Positions 57,952 through 64,000 of a stretch of DNA of 64,000 nt are shown here, piece after piece. The DNA comes from Diadema setosum. Lineage: Eukaryota; Echinodermata; Echinoidea; Diadematoida; Diadematidae. The notes under the pieces were generated by a model. The model did not search any database. It saw nothing but the letters and a program-made list of their open reading frames with translations, and was not told the origin of the DNA. How positions within the stretch are numbered: the stretch's first letter is position 1; every line of letters begins with the position of its first letter. The position numbers were made by a program, and so were the translations under genes. The stretch is from NCBI RefSeq assembly GCF_964275005.1, contig NC_092702.1:8418330-8482329 (forward strand). Direction: 5' to 3'.

Positions 57952-59088
57952 TAGACAGAAACCATGCATAATCTGTCAATATAATGTTATCTATAGTGCA
58001 CATGATCGCAAGCACGGCCACAACTACAAATATAACTGGATAGGGTGTACACATGGACCATTGCAGTGATTAACTCCATTTCAGTGAATATATTATAAAA
58101 GCATGATTACTGCAACATCTTCAACACAATAGGTGAACATGCCATCCTATATAATCTCATATCATTTGTTTTCACACTCAAAAGAGAGATTTAGTTGAAA
58201 GAGAATGTTGTCGCACAGTAAGGACAGAACAAAGCAAAAGTATGGCTGAAGAGTCAAGCAAAACGTGGATCTGTTCGGTGCTGATCGTATATCAGAATTT
58301 CTGACAAGCATTTACAAAATGATGGCCATTTTGTTTGCCACTTTATTCACATAGCTTTGATATTGTTATTCAAAACATCATGATTGAAAGGCAACAAAAA
58401 AAGTACATTAACCATTTGCCTACAAGAAATCAGTTAGCACTTTGTAAAGAATGAGGGAAAAATGTTAATCTCAAAGGGAGTAGTTTAACCGACTGCAACT
58501 TTATTTTGTACTCTCCATCTTCGGCATTCTTTCCATTTCCATCACAACCACATGACTCATGAGACATTTTTTCCATAAGTCTGAATTTCAGTAGCTGCCT
58601 GTAAGATTTTGCACATGAGGTGAAAAATACAATCGTAAAAACAATATAACAGGACAACTTATCACTACCATGCACTGTATTCATCTTCCACCTTTGTCTT
58701 TTGGTTTACGTGAAGTTGGTTATTATTTTCAACATATTTTTAGCTCTTTCCCAATCAAAAGTACTGCTAAAAGTGCTTTACATTTATTATCTCATGCCCC
58801 CAGACATGTCATCCCAAACACCACACAATGCTTTGTGTCCACTCCTCTGGGACCATTCCTTAGAAATGCCCCAGCCCAGGGAGGTATGAAACCTTGAATG
58901 GACTCCGCAACTTGGCATGTGACTCCTTACGGTATATTGCAACATCCACTGGTATGACAATTCTCCTCATCCATATTTCACTCAATGTTCTCTCTTGGTA
59001 ACTTAAAGACTTTGCTCTTAAGGAACCAGGGAGGGTCTCCATCTCACAAGATGCCATCCAGCTCAAAGCATCCTCAGCACCCACAGTA

Positions 59089-59277
59089 TCAGCTCCCGTT
59101 GCCGGGGTTCTGCTGGAAGTTGACGGAGTAGGATCCTGTGTTGGGGTCCTGCTGCAGCTGAAAGTTGTTGGTGGAGAGACCAAACGGCCTGAGGACCATG
59201 TTACCCAACTCCTTCAGCTTCCCAAACATCTCCTCCTTCAGTTTCTCGTTCCGCTCCTTGATTTGGTCTGGTAGTCT
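59089..59277 (-). CDS. TTC1: TTC1 last coding exon
   Basis: Encodes [20 protein letters not shown] through the LRPFGLST signature to a TGA at 59089-59091. The tail [16 protein letters not shown] is nearly identical to vertebrate QDSSTGSYSINFVQNP. Confidence 0.96.
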   Translation of the reverse strand, partial: RLPDQIKERNEKLKEEMFGKLKELGNMVLRPFGLSTNNFQLQQDPNTGSYSVNFQQNPGNGS

Positions 59278-62200
59278 CTGTGAATTGGAACAATGACATC
59301 AAACAATAATAATAATAATAATAATAGCTGCTTATATAGCGCATAATATTCCTGGAATCTCTATGCACTTTACACAAATGGGTAGAGTACCATAAACTAC
59401 AACTTACATAACTTTAACAAAACAATTAAACATACATAATTAAACAAGCTCTCAGCATGGTTCGTAGAACCACGGCATCACGGTTACTGCAAAACCAAAA
59501 ACATTTGCGGCATAAAACTTTCACATATTGGAGCTGACAGCCATACTCCCAGCATTAAACTTTTGCGAATTGTCACTGGCATTCATTGCCTTGCATAGAC
59601 AGAACCTTTTGCATGCGTTTTACTTTCGCAAATCTTGGCTCCTTGCAAAATTTATGAAAGTTTCGTGCAAGCAAAAATTTATGGTTTTACAATAGATTGT
59701 AGATAGACAGATAAATAGCTAGATAGATATGTAGATCAGTTGATAGACAGATAAAAACAGATGTATGCATTTTGAAGGACAAGTCCACCTTCATATACAT
59801 GTGGATTGAGTGAAGGCAACAATATCAATGAAAGTTTGGGGGAAATCGGACAATCCGTTCAAAAGTTATGAATTTTTTAAGTATCTGCGCAGTCACTGCT
59901 GGATGAGAAGACTACTGCAGTATATGATGTCACATGCGTACAACGATATCAGGAAAATAAAAAGAGAATTTCACAAAATTTTACAATTTGAATAAAGTGT
60001 ACATTTCTTCGACTTGTTACTGACGTATGTTAAGGGTAATATTATTCACCCTGCCTTCTGAAAGAGAGAAGTAGAATGTTCTTTTGTTATGCGTGAAAAT
60101 ACGTTGAATTTTCTTTATTCTTTCTTTATAACGTTGAACACATGTGACATCACAAGCTGTAGTAGGCTTCTCATCCAGCCATGACTGAGCAGAAACTTCA
60201 AAAATTCATAACTTTTGAACGGATAGTTCGTTTTTCCTCAAACTCTCACTGATATGTTCTACTAATATTGCTGCATTCACTCAACTCACATGTCTATGAA
60301 GGTGAACTTGTCCTTTAAGAAAAATCTATGTTGTCAAACTTGAATGTTGCGAGAGATCACCAGCAGCCATGACAACAGACATACACAGACATATATATAC
60401 CCTTGAAGCTCATATCCAGTTGCCTTTAAAGTCATGTGTCCCCCTTCATTCATTGAGCACACTGACACAATGGCAATTTAAAATGAAAGTCATTGCCATG
60501 GAGATTGCTTCGTAACAACCAATCAGCTGTCAGCATCTGGTTATCAGGCTCACCATGCACGCAGCCCTGGCTTCATAGCACGAAGGGTCCAGTTCCAGCA
60601 CTTTTTGAAAGTCAGCCAGCGCCTCATCAAGTTTTTCCATCAACTCATAGGTATTTGCTCTTCTGAGCCAAACCTGCATCATTAGACAATAGAACGCAAA
60701 ACCAAAACAATGTCTACCAATAATCTGACATGAAAAATTATAATAGCATTCAACATAGACATGACAAGTTCATTTTTTTTTTTGTTCTTGATGGTACATC
60801 AACATAAAGTAACATCAATGGAATGGCAACATTCATTTATCCATGTTTCACATGTGGTACACTTCTCTTGACTAAATCCATATGAACCATTCACATAATC
60901 ACAGCAAATTGATATTCTGTTGGCACACACTAGTATTTGCCACAACACATAGCTGTTAAGATTCACAAGTAATTTCTGGGTTTCTGATTTGAGCAATCTA
61001 CTGTATTACTACTGGGGGAACAAATACTCTGCCTTTTTGGATTCATGAATGTAACGTCTGCACATAACTGATTTCCAGTCCCGCATTAAAGATGGGGGGG
61101 GGGGGGGGGGGTGGGGAGAGGGGACAGCACAATACATTTACACTCAACTGCACAACAGTATTCATATTTCCATGAGACTGGGCAGTGGTAAAATGTGTAC
61201 CATAGGTCTGGTTTCAGAATTACTTTCTTTTTGTAGCCCACAATGATAATTGTTACGAACAACTGCTGTGAATATAATCTTATTAATTCTTTCACCAATG
61301 GAGCAGTGGGGTACATCTACTTTCTTCACGACAATGAAATAGGGTACCAAAAGTATTATTTGATTCGATCTTTTATTATTCGATTTAGGGATAGAGTTTG
61401 GGTTAGGGTTAGGATTAGGTTTGAACAGGATTAGAATTAGGGTTATGGTCAGGGGAAGGGTCTAGGGTAATTGTCCAGGGGCAATTGCCCTAGAACCCAT
61501 TGTGATATGAGAGTAGAGCTAATGATGTGGAGTGAGGAAGTGGTGGTCATGAAAGCAAAGCATGTACGTCATGCCCTCTGGAGCTGACCTTTAGATAATG
61601 TGGGTGGAGTTCCAGTGCCTTGTTGCAGTCCTCGACGGCTTTCTCGTACAGCTCTCTGCGAACTTGGCATGCCGCGCGGTTGGCATACATGATGGCCCGC
61701 TCTTTCTTGTAGCACAAAGGACATATGCTGAGAGCTTCAGTGTACTTTGACATAGCATCTAAGAATTCTGGTATGGGGAAGAAGAACACACGATAAAAAA
61801 AACATTTTTTTATGCATCCCAGTTGGCATTGAAATGGAAAGCCTGACTGATTTTTTGTTTTGTTTTGTTTTGTTTTTGTTTTCACAGATAACTGACAATT
61901 CTTTCAAAGACTAAAAATCAACAATTGAGATTAAAAAATTGAAGAGGATGAATTACATATACAGAAACCACATCGTAATGAGCTCACAATGAGTTATAGC
62001 TTTTAGTAAGGTGAATTCAGTGCTCCTGATTTTTTTTTTCAAGTATTTGGCTGACTTCTTTTTCAGTACATTTACGAACGATGTACCGCTTTATGTAATG
62101 ATAGAAGTATCACAAATGTTCTTTAACTATCCCTGTAATAGCTTAAATTCTAATGCTTATGGAATTACTGACATGAGAATCTTTGTGGATGATACCTGTG

Positions 62201-64000
62201 TATTTATACAATCTGCAGAGTGAATGGCATCCAAAAATATTTCAGGTAATAAAAAATAGAAAATCATGAAGCCTGGTTTTGAACTCACCAAGTTGCTTGA
62301 ACAGATCGTTTCCTTCAGCTTTATGGCTCTGAGCCTCATCTTTCAGTTTCTGTAGAAAAATTGTGTAAATGAAGAAAAGAAGTAGAAAACACATGCAGGA
62401 CCCAAATATAACTAAGATACTTCAATTTATACTTGCTCTCTACACTGTTCCGATAAAGTTCTTGATAATATACATCTTTTGTATAGTAAGGATAAGTACA
62501 ACAGGAAAAATCATTGTGAGGCATCTGCAGGGATTTTCAGGATGGAAGATTATATTACACCTTCTGCAGAAAGAACTTTTGCTCATATACAGGTACATAG
62601 ACCAATTTCTAACACACAAATAATTACATTGTAGGCAATCTCTTTTTCTCCTATTTCCATGTTCTACATCAAGGACCTCATTAAAACAGGGTTTCACTGT
62701 ACATGCAGTATTGTTCATCATGAAGTTTGGAAAAAAGCATTTTAAGACCTTCAGAACAGAATAACTTTTTCATAATCTTTATCAGCTCAGATAAGTTGAA
62801 AAGTAAAATATTAAATGCATTTTCTTCCTGAATCAAATTAACTTTTTCATATAAAGTATCTCAATTCTCATATATTTCTTAACTTTAATAAATGTGCCAT
62901 GTATTAGTATGCCCTAAAAATGGAAAATATACAACATGAATTTCTATTTCTGTTGAAAAATGAGCTATTAAAGGACAAGTCCACCTTCATATACATGTGG
63001 ATTGTGTGAATGCAACAATAATTAGTAGAACACATTAGTGAAAGTTTGGGGAAAATCAGACAATCCGTTCAAAAGTTATGAATTTTTAAAGTATTTGTGC
63101 AGTCACTGCTGGATGAGAAGACTACTATAGTGTATGATGTCATATGCGTACAACGATATAAGGAAAATAAAAAGAGAATTTCACAAAACTTAACTTTGTG
63201 AATAAAGTGTTCATTTCATCAACTTGTTACTGACATATGTTAAGGGTAATATTATTCCCCCTACCTTCTGAAAGAGAGAAGTCAAGTGTTCTTTTGTTAT
63301 GCGAGAAAAGTAAAACTATGTTGAATTCTCTTTATTCTTTCTTTATATCGTTGTACACATGTGACATCACAAGCTATAGTAGTCTTCTCATCCAGCCTTG
63401 AGTGAGCAGAAACTTCAAAAATTCATAACTTTTGAACGGATTGTCCGATTTTCCTCAAACTCTCACTGATGTGTTCTACTAATATTGCTGCATTCACTCA
63501 ACCCACATGTCTATGAAGGTGAACTTGTCCTTTAAGTTACATTAAAATATATGACTGAATGAATTCAGAATAGATAGTGAACATCTAATTTTGACAGGCA
63601 TCATGTGACCGTATTGTCATGTCATCCACATAAGACTGCATTTGTTGAAGTCAACACTTCATATGCATATCAAAGTAAAGCTACGGTCAGAACGGTTCCT
63701 ACGAAAGATGCGTTCGTACGTGTATTCTGGAATTCGTACGGCCACCTTATGAAGAGAGGGTTTCGAATGAAGTTAAAAAAATCTTGGACAAAACCATCAA
63801 CCAGGCAAACGAACTTACAAACGGTTTCAAGAACGGTGGTTTCGTACGGCCTTCTTAAGATCTTACGAATTTGTCTAAAAATCGTTTGTACTGTGTTCAT
63901 AGCAGTTCTTAATGGTATTTGTGGCCGAGCCATAAGGTTGAATAAAAACTTGACAAGATTTCTATAACCCACATACCACTCTCTCTTCTTCTGTCATTGC
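59089..64000 (-). CDS. TTC1: TTC1, TPR-domain adaptor protein (C-terminal five exons)
   Basis: TTC1 is a cytosolic three-TPR adaptor reported to bind Ras-family GTPases, a G-alpha subunit and Hsp90/Hsp70-type chaperones. The joined exons give about 190 C-terminal residues; human TTC1 is 292. TPR1 is [20 protein letters not shown] and following, TPR2 is [20 protein letters not shown] and following, and TPR3 is [20 protein letters not shown] and following. A charged helix ([20 protein letters not shown]) and the family-specific tail [20 protein letters not shown] / [14 protein letters not shown] come next. Phases agree at every junction and all introns are GT-AG. The N-terminal half lies beyond the right edge. 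Confidence 0.95.
59305..59395 (-). mobile_element. LINE/SINE-like 3' tail
   Basis: Read on the minus strand: GTGTAAAGTGCATAGAGATT, ATGCGCTATATAAGCAGC, then an ATT microsatellite. It is equivalent in layout to 37705-37800 but on the other strand. Confidence 0.55.
59487..59692. mobile_element. TA MITE (CTGTA-end family)
   Basis: Ends are CTGCAAAACCAAAAACATTT and an inverse reading TTGTAAAACCATAAATTTTT, with TA on both sides. It lies in the last TTC1 intron. Confidence 0.75.
59776..60314. mobile_element. TTAA MITE family A, copy in TTC1 intron
   Basis: Flanks are TTGA and TTAA. It carries GGACAAGTCCACCTTCATAT, ATGAGAAGACTACTGCAGTA and the inverse arm ending GGTGAACTTGTCCT. It closely resembles the copy at 62972. 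Confidence 0.88.
60554..60673 (-). CDS. TTC1: TTC1 exon, TPR3
   Basis: Encodes [20 protein letters not shown] then [20 protein letters not shown], matching vertebrate ILRRAELYEKTDKLDEALED and REACM. Phase 0 at both ends; the donor is GTGAGC. Confidence 0.95.
60674..61588. other. TTC1 intron between TPR3 and TPR2 exons
   Basis: Contains a poly-G tract (61094-61111) and the telomere-like repeat at 61380-61500. No coding exon seen. Confidence 0.6.
61380..61500. repeat. Second copy of TTAGGG-like dispersed repeat
   Basis: Reads TTTGGGTTAGGGTTAGGATT, then GGGTAATTGTCCAGGGGC and AATTGCCCTAGAACCC, parallel to 8390-8545. It lies in a TTC1 intron. Confidence 0.7.
61589..61767 (-). CDS. TTC1: TTC1 exon, TPR1-TPR2
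   Basis: Encodes (E)[20 protein letters not shown] through [14 protein letters not shown] to [18 protein letters not shown]. It has TPR-consensus Ala and Pro spacing and ends at AAG|GTCAGC. Confidence 0.94.
62289..62349 (-). CDS. TTC1: TTC1 exon, start of TPR1
   Basis: Encodes [20 protein letters not shown] plus one base (phase 1), between TTCTACAG and GTGAGT. It corresponds to vertebrate TRLKEEGNEQFKK. Confidence 0.9.
62972..63531. mobile_element. TTAA MITE family A, youngest-looking copy
   Basis: Intact TTAA at 62968-62971 and 63532-63535. The inverted arms still pair well (ATCCGTTCAAAAGTTATGAA against ATTCATAACTTTTGAACGGA). It lies in a TTC1 intron. Confidence 0.9.
63660..63955. repeat. 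TTCGTACGGCC-bearing repeat-like segment
   Basis: TTCGTACGGCC occurs twice (near 63729 and 63841) with related GGTTCCTACGAAAGATG and CTTACGAATTTG motifs. Both strands are open here, but neither translation resembles a known family. Probably a MITE-like repeat in a TTC1 intron. Confidence 0.4.
63977..64000 (-). CDS. TTC1: TTC1 partial exon at right edge
   Basis: Eight codons read AMTEEERV before a GTATGT donor in phase 0, matching the acidic TEEE-type segment just before the first TPR of TTC1. The exon continues beyond the window. Short, so supported mainly by context. Confidence 0.75.

Larger units (their letters stand above)
49620..59088. other. Region between HOPX-like stop and TTC1 stop (convergent genes)
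   Basis: The two 3' UTRs lie at its ends but no polyadenylation site can be assigned with confidence. No coding exon was recognised. MITEs, microsatellites and the 57296-57602 inverted repeat account for much of the right half; 51110-53500 looks like plain AT-rich sequence. Confidence 0.6.

Noticed and set aside
63605-63972. Open frames of 120 and 100 residues on opposite strands
   Set aside because: The segment carries repeated TTCGTACGGCC motifs and lies in a TTC1 intron; neither translation resembles a known protein.

Overview
The window is animal nuclear DNA: AT-rich, with long introns, dispersed repeats and small coding exons joined by standard splice sites. The repeat complement (several families of palindromic MITEs, TTAGGG-like debris, GCTCGCTTCGCTCG satellite) and the divergence of the proteins from vertebrates suggest a marine invertebrate deuterostome. 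An echinoderm, perhaps a sea urchin, is my best guess, but that is an inference from remembered repeat families.

Three protein-coding genes can be supported. (1) On the minus strand, 24077 down to 2039, lie thirteen coding exons of an FHIP2 (FAM160B/RAI16) orthologue, a cargo-adaptor subunit of the FTS-Hook-FHIP dynein complex. The start codon is present and the last roughly 65-70 residues lie off the left edge. Intron 9 is GC-AG, exon 10 encodes a very long Pro/Ser/Thr-rich linker, and a 30-bp minisatellite in intron 10 looks derived from the exon 10 splice-donor junction. (2) On the plus strand, 28094-49619, two exons separated by a 21.3-kb intron encode an 81-residue homeodomain-only protein resembling vertebrate HOPX. 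(3) On the minus strand, from the right edge down to 59089, five exons encode the C-terminal about 190 residues of TTC1, a three-TPR adaptor protein.

Layout: 1-24077 is FHIP2, whose intron 12 carries an 18-monomer, about 170-bp satellite with 510-bp and 1020-bp higher-order periods (about 3478-6560). 24078-28093 is intergenic. 28094-49619 is HOPX-like, with an intron holding MITEs, microsatellites, a tandem duplication next to a TATA box, and a scatter of RFX X-box-like palindromes. 49620-59088 is intergenic and dense in MITEs; one palindromic element sits in the likely HOPX 3' UTR. 59089-64000 is TTC1.

There is no sign that the three genes act in one pathway; they are neighbours only. At least three palindromic MITE families use a TTAA target site and another uses TA. 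I saw no rRNA, CRISPR, retrovirus-like or Polinton-like coding region, and no convincing intact tRNA gene.
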